This document shows, in pieces, positions 7,613-14,947 of a stretch of DNA of 25,554 nucleotides (its first letter is position 1; every line of letters starts with the position of its first letter). Origin of the DNA: an uncultured Actinomycetes bacterium (lineage in GTDB: Bacteria > Actinomycetota > Thermoleophilia > Solirubrobacterales > Solirubrobacteraceae); NCBI GenBank assembly GCA_937888775.1, contig CALAQT010000335.1:1-25554 (forward strand), written 5' to 3'. The translations under genes were made by a program, and so were the position numbers. The notes beneath the pieces are model-generated. The model worked only from the letters and a program-made list of their open reading frames with translations. It searched no databases and was not told the DNA's origin.

Positions 7613-8704
7613 ATGATCGTGATCGGAGCGGATGTCCACAAGAGCACACACGCGCTCGCGGCCGTCGACGCGAGCACGGGGCAGCTCATCGCCGAGAGGG
7701 AAATCGTGGCGAGAGAGCAAGGCCATCTCGAAGCGCTGCGTTGGGCACACAACCTCGACGGCGAACTCGCCTGGGCGATCGAGGACTGTCGCGACCTCTC
7801 CCACCATCTCGAGCAGGCCCTCGTCGCGGCCGGCGAGCGGGTGCTCAGAGTCGCACCGAAGCTGATGGGTGCCTCCCGCCGGGGGGAACGCGAGCCGGGC
7901 AAGTCCGACCAGATCGACGCGAGGGCGATTGCCCGCGCAGTATTGCGCGAGGGCATCGAGCGTTTCCCGACCGCGTTCCTCGACCGAGACGCAGCCGAGA
8001 TCCGGCTGCTGTGTGATCACCGCGGCTCGCTCGTCAACGAGCGCACCAGGCTGATCAACAGGCTGCGGATCAACCTCGTGATCCTCGACCCCGAGCTGGA
8101 GGCGAAGGTCCCGTCGCGCAAGCTCGACTACCCCGGCCAGCTCCAGCGCATCACTCGCCGTCTCAGGACGATGCCGCAGACCGCCAGGGTTCGCATCGCT
8201 CGCCAGCAGGTCAAGCGCATCGATGTGCTGACCCGCGAAGCCGAGGAGCTCAAGCGAGAGCTACGCGACCTCATCCGCGAGCATCGGCCAGAGCTGCTCG
8301 CCGAGACGGGCTGCGGTCCGCTCTGTGCGGCGATCCTGATCGGCCAGACCGCCGGCGCCGAGCGTTTCGCCACGGACGCCCTCTTCGCCCGCGTCGCCGG
8401 AGTAGCGCCCATTCCTGTGTCTTCGGGGCGCCACGATCGTCACCGCCTGGACCGCGGCGGCAACCGCCAGCTCAACCGCGCGCTGCACATCATCGCCATC
8501 ACACGCGGGCGAATCGACCCTGAGACCCGCGCTTATCTCGCTCGCAAGGAAGCCGAGGGCAAGAGCCGCATCGAGGCGATGCGCTGCCTCAAGCGTCATC
8601 TTGCACGCCACTACCACCGACTGCTCCTCCGGCCGCCAGCGGCACCTCGCAGCGCGCCCGTGATCAGCGGCACCGCGCCCGCTCCGATGCGCTGCTTGAC
8701 ATAA
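7613..8704 (+). CDS. IS110-family transposase/recombinase (DEDD)
   Basis: This 363-aa recombinase moves the IS110 element. The N-terminal RuvC-like DEDD domain begins with MIVIGADVHKS. Its acidic residues appear as D7, E57, D99 and D102 (GADVHK, WAIEDC, KSDQIDARAIAR). The C-terminal Tnp/transposase_20 domain holds ETGCGPLCAAILIGQ (about 231-245) and the PVSSGR segment with the candidate nucleophilic serine at 270/271. It continues with GGNRQLNRALH (282-292). Length and motifs are normal, so the enzyme is probably functional. The start at ATG 7613 is fixed by the canonical N-terminus, although the frame is open upstream to 7487. The last 20 residues (PPAAPRSAPV...) are a loose Pro/Ala tail that may read into the right end of the element. 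Confidence 0.93.
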   Translation: MIVIGADVHKSTHALAAVDASTGQLIAEREIVAREQGHLEALRWAHNLDGELAWAIEDCRDLSHHLEQALVAAGERVLRVAPKLMGASRRGEREPGKSDQIDARAIARAVLREGIERFPTAFLDRDAAEIRLLCDHRGSLVNERTRLINRLRINLVILDPELEAKVPSRKLDYPGQLQRITRRLRTMPQTARVRIARQQVKRIDVLTREAEELKRELRDLIREHRPELLAETGCGPLCAAILIGQTAGAERFATDALFARVAGVAPIPVSSGRHDRHRLDRGGNRQLNRALHIIAITRGRIDPETRAYLARKEAEGKSRIEAMRCLKRHLARHYHRLLLRPPAAPRSAPVISGTAPAPMRCLT

Positions 8705-8761
8705 CCCCCGCTGCAGTCACCTGCGGCGGTCAGGCGGTTTCCCCGCGCCTATGCTGTCGCC

Positions 8762-9010
8762 GTGGACGCTTTTGACGAAATCTTCGGAAAGCGACGGGGC
8801 AACTATCGAAGACCTGAGGACGAGGTCAGCGAACTCATCGCGGATCGCGCGTCTAAGAACGGGAGCGGATCGACAGCCGGGAACATTACGGTTGCCCTGG
8901 GCTGCGCGAAAACACTGATCCTGGAGGCATTGGGAACAGCAGAGTCGGAACTTCGGATTTGCTGCGATGGCAACGGCCGCTGGCATCCCCTCCAGGTCCC
9001 CATCCCATAG
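8762..9010 (+). CDS. Small soluble protein of unknown function
   Basis: This 82-aa ORF starts at a GTG (8762) with the hexamer tatgct at 8750-8755, six bases upstream. That spacing is right for a leaderless transcript starting at the GTG. The N-terminal part is charged (MDAFDEIFGKRRGNYRRPEDEVSELIADRASK). The C-terminal half contains a helical ALGCAKTLILEALG and CCDGNGRWHPL. No family is recognised and there are no membrane segments. It sits directly downstream of the IS110 element and could be native to the element that the IS entered. It could also be a chance ORF; the promoter-like hexamer and a sensible amino-acid composition make me favour a real gene. Confidence 0.45.
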   Translation: MDAFDEIFGKRRGNYRRPEDEVSELIADRASKNGSGSTAGNITVALGCAKTLILEALGTAESELRICCDGNGRWHPLQVPIP

Positions 9011-9547
9011 CTCAGCGATTCCCGCAATTTAGACAACTCGCTTGACATAGGAGCAACGGGCTTTTGTCGTTTCGTGTGTCGGGCTTTGTCGTTTCTGGTG
9101 TTGGAGCAGGGCGAGGCTTGAAGCGGCGGCGAGGAGGTAGCGATCGGGCTTTCTTGATGCGATGCGTGATCTTGACGGCATGAGCTATAGAGCGGCATCG
9201 GGTGAGCGGTCGAGGTCGTTTGCTTGTTGTGGCAACTTGGTCGGGGTTGAGGCGTCTCGAGCAGCCCTTTCAGGCGAGCGACGATTAAGCGCTTCCGCAA
9301 CGTCGGACGAAAGCGAGCGTGATCTGACCGTCCGGCGCCGCGCTCGCTGCTCGTCCCGAGCAGGTAGGCGATCAGCCCCGAGGCTGGCTCTCGCTCGCCC
9401 GGGAGACCAGGCGCTGGAGTCCTGCCATTAGCGAATCTCGGGACTGGCCTCGTGCGAGGTTCCGGACCTGCTCTCTAGCGCTGGCGCAGTATTGGACAGG
9501 CCGAGTCCGCAGCGGGATCTGAATGCGGACACGCGTCCCAGAGCGGG
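9011..9547. other. Gene-free stretch, possible IS remnant
   Basis: No frame in this stretch is convincing. At 9040-9049 the sequence gcttgacata repeats the 10 bases that overlap the end of the IS110 recombinase gene (8694-8703), followed by gg instead of ac. This could be the right end of a second, lost IS110 copy. Other visible structure: two copies of ttgtcgttt (near 9065 and 9086) and two copies of agcgggat (near 9517 and 9542). The minus-strand frame at 8803-9300 reads like compositionally biased non-coding sequence. Confidence 0.35.
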
Positions 9548-11281
9548 ATGCCCGTCGGTGTCGCACCCTGTTGCGAGCCCGTGGCTGGGAGCCATCGTTT
9601 CGACGACTGCTCGCGTAAAGTGTGCGCCCTGGACGAAACGGATTCAACGTCGCAGGACACACATGCTCATGGCTGGTCGTTCACGGTCATCGTGGCGCTG
9701 AGCCTCATCGGTGCGCTTGCGGCAGCCGTACAGTTTGCCCGCGGATTCATCGGCCTCAAACATCCGGTCTTTGTCGTCGCATCCGCCCTCTCAGCGGTGC
9801 TCCTCACCATCTGGGTGCTCCATCTCGTTCGCGCCGAGATTAGGGCGCCAGCTCCCAGAGACGCAAAGGGTGCGAGCGACGAACCAGTTCAAGCGTCGGG
9901 CATGACCAACTCGCAAGGCAACCAGCGTGGCACGAAAGTCCTCCTGCAGCTGACAATAGGGCTCGCCGCGTTCCTGGTGTCGCAACTCGCCGATCGCAAT
10001 GGGGGAGCAGGGCACCCGCTGGCAGCGATCTTGATCGTTGTTGGGATCAGTGCCACCGGAATCCTCTCGGAGCTGATTATCCGTAACCGCTGGCGTCGCA
10101 CGACACTGGCCACGCTCGACTCATCGATGGCTACGCAGATCGCGACGTATCCCAGAGGAGCAGCGCGTATCGCCAGGGTCAGCTACGCGCACGGCGCGTC
10201 CGCATCTGCGGCCACGACTGTCGCGGGTGCACTCGTCGTCGCGCTTGCACTCAACGCGTTCTCAGATCGATCCGGCCGCCTGACCTCGCTTGGCGGTACA
10301 TGGGAGATCGGCCAGCTCGTGACACTTAGGGACGTAAACCTTGCCGATCCGGCCACCGGTCTTGGGACGGAAACTTGGACGCTGGCTGCACGGGCGGGCT
10401 GCAATGAATTTCGATGCGCGTACAACGTCAAAGCTGCGGATGGCTCACGATTTGCTTTGACGGCCACCGGAAAGTACACGTGGGACGGTATCCGAATCGG
10501 AGACGCCGAATGCCTCAATGCTGAGGCGCCGTACGGTTTGGTAGTGGCCGACGGCTACAAAGCGACTGAAAACATGACGTTCTCAGTAGACCCGGGCAAC
10601 AGCCGTACAGCATCGGTCGAGGATGACGCGAAGTATGCAGTCAACAAAGCGGGGAAGAGCCATGGCTGCTCGCCTCAGGGCTCGGCCACGTATGCCGGTG
10701 GTACAGCGCTTGCGCGCGCACGTGGAGGCAGTGCAGTCACGACCCTGGGTGCGAGCACATCGGCGGGGACGGCACCTCCAGGTGGGTCTGCGACAGCACA
10801 GCAGCAGCAGCAGCAGGCATCGCGGTCTGTCCACGCTCACCAGTTGTTGCTACGCCGCCGCGCGGCGGATAGCGCACTCCATGAATTTGTCGAAGTTCGG
10901 TTCAACCAGCCAGTTAGGTGTGCGTCGCCACTAGGCCTTCCGCCGGGCGGCACGGCTCAACTGTCGTGCTCGGACAACGGAATAGCGTTCGTCGTCACGA
11001 GGCTGAAGTCGGCGTCAGCCACGGACGCATTTCTCAGACTTCGATATCGCCAGGCATATCCTTTCTCCGGGAGCGCCGGCGAATGCTCCGCTTCCGGGAC
11101 GAGTATCGGGACATGGTCCGACGGTTCTGGGCGTGTTCGCGGACCGTGGGGTGTGCGGCAGAACCATGGAAGCATCGAGGTGCTCTGGGGTTATGACGAC
11201 AGTTCGGTCGCGTTCGTCGCGACGGGTCCGCTAGGCAGCGCCCTGCGAGTGTGCAACGTGTGGTACTCCCACTCGGGATAG
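9548..11281 (+). CDS. Five-TM membrane protein with large C-terminal domain and Gln tract
   Basis: This ORF has 577 codons. The true start is uncertain: ATG 9548, or GTG 9620, which would remove 24 residues with no membrane role. Numbering from 9548, hydrophobic segments lie at about 44-64, 72-94, 132-147, 158-178 and 218-238. A region of more than 300 residues follows that should face one side of the membrane. This part has scattered cysteines (C285, C290, C322, C374, C458, C474, C513, C569), typical of an exported domain with disulfides. A pure glutamine run (418-423, encoded mostly by cag) sits in a Gly/Ser/Ala-rich linker at about 385-430. It separates two C-terminal subdomains. No family is recognised. 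It lies alone on the plus strand and converges on the minus-strand gene series ending at 11791. The secreted or membrane nature of the facing genes suggests a related surface function, which is inference only. Confidence 0.7.
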   Translation: MPVGVAPCCEPVAGSHRFDDCSRKVCALDETDSTSQDTHAHGWSFTVIVALSLIGALAAAVQFARGFIGLKHPVFVVASALSAVLLTIWVLHLVRAEIRAPAPRDAKGASDEPVQASGMTNSQGNQRGTKVLLQLTIGLAAFLVSQLADRNGGAGHPLAAILIVVGISATGILSELIIRNRWRRTTLATLDSSMATQIATYPRGAARIARVSYAHGASASAATTVAGALVVALALNAFSDRSGRLTSLGGTWEIGQLVTLRDVNLADPATGLGTETWTLAARAGCNEFRCAYNVKAADGSRFALTATGKYTWDGIRIGDAECLNAEAPYGLVVADGYKATENMTFSVDPGNSRTASVEDDAKYAVNKAGKSHGCSPQGSATYAGGTALARARGGSAVTTLGASTSAGTAPPGGSATAQQQQQQASRSVHAHQLLLRRRAADSALHEFVEVRFNQPVRCASPLGLPPGGTAQLSCSDNGIAFVVTRLKSASATDAFLRLRYRQAYPFSGSAGECSASGTSIGTWSDGSGRVRGPWGVRQNHGSIEVLWGYDDSSVAFVATGPLGSALRVCNVWYSHSG

Positions 11282-11790
11282 CCCAGCGTCAGCTACCTCG
11301 CTGGTGCCGCGGCATCACACGCTCGCACACATCCTCCGCCGGACCCGTCAGCCGACCAATCGTCGGGTTAGGATGGCCAAGACCGCACGCATGGCCGACA
11401 AAGCGCCGCCGCCGCTGTGGACGAGCAGCCCTCGTGTCGGACCCGAGGGTCAGCGCGACTGCTCGGCGCCAAGAGCAAGCGTCTTGACGCTTACCCGCGC
11501 ACACCGACAGGGCGGCTGGCCAGCGACATCCACAACGGCTCACCCTCGGCAAGCGTTATCTCAGGGCACCGCCGACACGACGAGCTGATTCTGCGACGAG
11601 GGGCTGAGAGCACCAGGCTTTACGCGACGCAGACGGTCTGCTGCACTTCGAGGGGTCGGCTACCCGCGGCCATGGGAGCGTTTGCCGCGTTGCGGACCAC
11701 TCGGTGGCATGAGCCGCCTAGCGTGGCCCAGGGCGCCAGGGACCTCTCTAACGCGACGGCGCTCGCGAGCTGGAAGAAGTCGGTACCGAG
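11282..11790. other. Convergent intergenic region, about 500 bp
   Basis: This region lies between the ends of a plus-strand gene (11281) and a minus-strand gene (11791), so transcription terminators are expected. I found no clear hairpin with a T-tract. The frames here are Arg/Ser/Thr-rich and look non-coding. Confidence 0.4.
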
Positions 11791-12570
11791 TCAGCCTTGT
11801 AGCAAGCGGCGCTGCTGTCGAAACACGGCACTGCTACACGGTCCTGGGCCTTCCAGGTTCGAGAGCGTCACCGCGAGGGAGATGTTCATTCCAAGGTTGA
11901 CCACGGTTTCGCTTGGGCTTTCGGTTCGGGTCGCGCTTTCGGACTCCGACACGCTCACGCGGACTCGCCCTTGTTCGGAGGCGCTGGCCGAGACTTCTGC
12001 GTAGTCGGTCGGGTTGCCGATCCTGATCGTGAATGCGCCGCTGCAGAATTCCATGACGGCGGGGTTTGAGGTGTGCGTCACAAACTGCGTGGTGCCGTCG
12101 GTGCTTACGATGACTGGACATTCGCCCGCAGTCGCCAGTTCGCAAAACAGCCCGAGTTTCTTTCGTGTGCCGCTCGCAAACGTACAAAGCGATTGACCGT
12201 GCGCTTGCCAAAACAGCGCGTCCTGGGCTCCGAATCTCGTGACGATTTCGGTGGGCTCTGTGACGACGCCTAGCGCGCATGTCGCTTGGCGCATGAAGCT
12301 GATGTGCGCTTCGCCGCGCCTGGAGACGACAACCTTCGAGCCTGGTTCGACGAGATGTGCACGCGTGGCGGCTCGGTAGGGAGGCGTCGCGGGCGGCGCC
12401 ACCAGCACCCGGCCCGCCAGGGCGCACACGAGGTCAGCGGCTACCGGAGCTCCGCACCATTGCCCTTGCCGGCTTGTCGCGCTCCGTGCCGTGGCGGTGC
12501 AAGGGGATACCGCGGCGGACGCCAGCGCCAGCATCACGACGGCGGTGTTTCGCCCACGGAGCACCGTCAT
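11791..12570 (-). CDS. Secreted cysteine-containing protein of unknown function
   Basis: This 259-aa protein has an N-terminal Sec-type signal: basic MTVLRGR, then hydrophobic AVVMLALASAAVSP, with a likely cleavage near residues 26-30 (TATARS). The mature part has at least seven cysteines (for example QWCGAP, LVCALAG, ATCALG, SLCTFA, LFCELA, GECPVIV, EFCSGA). This fits an extracellular disulfide-bonded domain. It ends in a Ser/Glu-rich stretch (VSASASEQ, then SVSESESATRTESPSETVV) before a hydrophobic segment (LGMNISLAVTL). The start overlaps the stop of the upstream membrane protein by four bases (ATGA), so the two are coupled and probably partners. No family is recognised. It is the last gene of the minus-strand series that begins with the Gabija-like pair. 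Confidence 0.65.
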   Translation of the reverse strand: MTVLRGRNTAVVMLALASAAVSPCTATARSATSRQGQWCGAPVAADLVCALAGRVLVAPPATPPYRAATRAHLVEPGSKVVVSRRGEAHISFMRQATCALGVVTEPTEIVTRFGAQDALFWQAHGQSLCTFASGTRKKLGLFCELATAGECPVIVSTDGTTQFVTHTSNPAVMEFCSGAFTIRIGNPTDYAEVSASASEQGRVRVSVSESESATRTESPSETVVNLGMNISLAVTLSNLEGPGPCSSAVFRQQRRLLQG

Positions 12571-13652
12571 CGGAGGCTGTGGCGTGAGGCAAACAGGAGG
12601 ACAATCGTGGACGCGATCAGTCCGCCTAGAATGCCGAGCGCTGTGTAGATGGCTGTCCGGTGCTCATCGAATACAGTGGGCACGATGTTGGCACCGGCGG
12701 CTACGGTGACACGGTCAACGCCATGCGCGTCAACGATGAGCGCTGACCCTGGGTCGTGACGCATGCTGTCGAGCGTCAGGAATCCTGCCGAAGCGGCGTG
12801 TAGAGCGACTGGGACCGGTGCTGCGCGCGCGACCGACTGCCGTTGGGAACCAACGACGAGTGATGCCTGACGCGTACTCAGCATTGTGGCATTGCCGGGG
12901 ATCTCGAGATGCAGTGCGCCGAGCGTGATCAGAGTGAGTTGGGGGGGCGTCGGGTATTCCAGAGCCAGGCGAAGTATGCCGGACGCTGGTGTCAGACACC
13001 GAGTCAGGTCGAGTGTCCGCCCCAACGTCGTTATCCGGAGACGCTCTCCAGGAACCTTGCAGCGGATGGTCACGACAGACACCGGCGCGCTGACCTGCAT
13101 GATGGCGTGCGTAACAAGGTTGCCTTCGATACTCACGCCGTGCAGATGACTGCTGGCAATGCTCACTTCAGCCGTTTGCGTGGATTCAACTGACACGTTG
13201 GCCGCCGCCTGCCGGCGCGGCACGCGATTGTCACAAGCGCCGCCGAGCTCTCCGGCGAGTTGGGTGCAGCTGGCCGGAGACGTCGGCAACACCAGTTCGA
13301 CGATGCCATGAGATGCCCCGGGTTCTGGCAGCGCGTCGATGCCCAGTGCGCGTAGCTGTGCGTGGCCGCTGAGCAGTTGCATCGACTGTGCGCCACTCAC
13401 GTCCACTTCTTGAGTGGCAGCTGCCTGGGCGATCTGCAGTGATGCGTCAGCGGCGGGTCGGATAGCTCGTGGGACGAAGAACACGGCAGCCGCTACAGCG
13501 ACAACGATCGCCAAGCCGGAGATCTGCCGCCGCTGACGGATCTTGCGGGCGGCGGCCTCACGGGCGACGACCACATCGGCGATCTCGTCGGCCGTCGGAA
13601 CCCTCGCTCTTGGGAACCGTCTAACAGATCGTCGGCGAGGAGGCATAGGCAT
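12567..13652 (-). CDS. Two-TM protein with large extracytoplasmic domain
   Basis: This 361-aa protein has a basic, Pro/Arg-rich cytoplasmic N-terminus, then a membrane helix at about 44-61 (ISGLAIVVAVAAAVFFV). A domain of about 270 residues follows that should lie outside, then a second helix at about 333-354 (AIYTALGILGGLIASTIVLLF) and a short basic tail. The outside domain is rich in Val, Thr and Ser and looks beta-stranded, with repeated patterns such as ASHLHGVSIEGN and LGALHLEIPGNATML. These could form a beta-solenoid or adhesin-like fold. It has a few cysteines (C123, C133, C191, C212). No family is recognised. Its last codons overlap the following secreted protein, which points to a joint envelope-located complex. 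An alternative ATG is two codons downstream, at 13646. Confidence 0.65.
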   Translation of the reverse strand: MPMPPRRRSVRRFPRARVPTADEIADVVVAREAAARKIRQRRQISGLAIVVAVAAAVFFVPRAIRPAADASLQIAQAAATQEVDVSGAQSMQLLSGHAQLRALGIDALPEPGASHGIVELVLPTSPASCTQLAGELGGACDNRVPRRQAAANVSVESTQTAEVSIASSHLHGVSIEGNLVTHAIMQVSAPVSVVTIRCKVPGERLRITTLGRTLDLTRCLTPASGILRLALEYPTPPQLTLITLGALHLEIPGNATMLSTRQASLVVGSQRQSVARAAPVPVALHAASAGFLTLDSMRHDPGSALIVDAHGVDRVTVAAGANIVPTVFDEHRTAIYTALGILGGLIASTIVLLFASRHSLR

Positions 13653-13738
13653 CAGGCGTCTCGAGCGCGAACTCTGTGCAGCGTGCCAGAGCGTGCCAGC
13701 GGTTCGCTCCGCTGCGTCGGTGTGGGTGCTGCTAACAC

Positions 13739-14833
13739 CTATGGCCGATCCGTGGCGCGGTCGATCTTGCCTGTCACAAAAGCCTCAAGGAGTATCCCGA
13801 TCGCTGCAGACACTAGGATGCCTGCCACGAAGATACGCAGATTCAGAGTGTCTGCGGCATCGCTCGCCCGGAAGGTCTGCACGCTCGCGCATGAGGATTC
13901 TTCTTGCAGCGTGCGCTCGTAGAAGTACGGGTCGTGCCGCTGTTCTCCTATCGGTGTGGGGACAATCCCGGAACAGGTGACCAGTACCCGGTTGCGTCGG
14001 ACGCGCGCTCCAGCATCGAGGGTCGAACGGTCAGGGACGCGGTGAGGTACCGCCATCCACACTATCGCGTGCTCAATCCACCTGGTGAGACTGGCCGCGG
14101 CGCCCGCCCAGCGAGGGCTCTGCGTTATGCGCTCTGCGAAGTCAGAGCGCCATAATGACATGTCAGCCGAGGTCGCGGTCGGCAGTCGCGGCCATTTGGG
14201 CGGCCTCTCGCTCGGAGCCAGCGGGACGGCTTCGCCATCGCGCCACACGTAGACCGAGTTTCCCGTGAGATCGACGATCGCGCGCCATAGGTCCCCTCGA
14301 ATCCTGAGCTGGGGTCCGGTCCACGAATCAGGCAGCCTGGGCTGCGCTGGCGGGCGTTCGGCGAGATCGTCACGCAGATTCACGGCTGCTGGGCGGCTCG
14401 AAGGGTCAACGTCGACGAGCTCTGGATATAGGCCGAGGAAATCGCCAAAGGTGCCGACGCCCCAGTGGCTCTCTGTGAAGGTGCGACCGGTGATCGCCAG
14501 TATGCGATTCTTCAGGACCGCAACAGCAATGTGCTCGGGCTTGCCGGCGTCCCGCGCCTGCTGGAACGCGTCGCGGATGAGCCGCGCGCCCTCTTGCTTG
14601 CGCGACGGATCCAGTGCGCCGTGCGCTCGCGTCGTGAGGGCGTCGACGAGCTCAGGGTCCAACCTCGACTGAGCGCTGCTCGGTCCGTCCTTGGTGAGTT
14701 CGGCGCTCCACTCCAGGATTTGCTTGCTCGTGACGTTCGGTCGCCTGGCGAGCTCAAAGACGCGAGGAGAACCAGTTGACACCACGGCATCGTACCCCCT
14801 GAGCTCGGCTTCGCGCGCGCGGGAGAGCAGCAC
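13739..14833 (-). CDS. LOTUS/OST-HTH-like protein with C-terminal membrane anchor
   Basis: The 364-aa protein starts at GTG 14833. The start is decided by AGGAGAGG six bases upstream and by the lack of any other start codon after the preceding in-frame TAG. Residues about 83-155 resemble a LOTUS (OST-HTH) domain: a helical RLIRDAFQQAR, then VAVLKNRILAITGRTFTESHWG, then the signature-like GTFGDFLGLYPELVDVD and a closing strand. LOTUS domains bind RNA, often G-rich or structured. A Trp/Pro-rich middle (about 165-275) follows, and a single membrane helix (about 333-352) with a short positive tail comes near the C-terminus. It follows the GajB-like helicase by 114 bases in the same direction and may be a third member of that operon. 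The LOTUS call rests on pattern memory. A protein that links RNA binding to the membrane next to a defence pair is unusual. Confidence 0.6.
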   Translation of the reverse strand: MLLSRAREAELRGYDAVVSTGSPRVFELARRPNVTSKQILEWSAELTKDGPSSAQSRLDPELVDALTTRAHGALDPSRKQEGARLIRDAFQQARDAGKPEHIAVAVLKNRILAITGRTFTESHWGVGTFGDFLGLYPELVDVDPSSRPAAVNLRDDLAERPPAQPRLPDSWTGPQLRIRGDLWRAIVDLTGNSVYVWRDGEAVPLAPSERPPKWPRLPTATSADMSLWRSDFAERITQSPRWAGAAASLTRWIEHAIVWMAVPHRVPDRSTLDAGARVRRNRVLVTCSGIVPTPIGEQRHDPYFYERTLQEESSCASVQTFRASDAADTLNLRIFVAGILVSAAIGILLEAFVTGKIDRATDRP

Positions 14834-14947
14834 TTGACGCCTCTCCTGCGGTGTTGACCGTGGTGTGGGCGACCTTCTTGGTGTACGAATTGGCGTTTGC
14901 GCTTCTGGTGGCGCCTCATGCCTCGGCCGTGCGGTGGCCGGGGGACC

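Larger units (their letters stand above)
7490..8720 (+). mobile_element. IS110-family insertion sequence (ends approximate)
   Basis: The element consists of a structured non-coding leader, an intact DEDD recombinase gene and a short 3' tail. IS110 elements generally lack terminal inverted repeats and target duplications, so the ends cannot be read directly and the limits given are estimates. The left end should lie between the oriT-like hairpins and about 7510; the right end should lie shortly after the stop at 8704. It separates the mobilization module from the following small ORF and does not interrupt a recognisable gene. Confidence 0.6.

Noticed and set aside
8803..9300. Minus-strand frame considered as an IS21 IstA/IstB remnant
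   Set aside because: The resemblance is limited to a few residues near an internal Met and the rest is antisense to a better small ORF.
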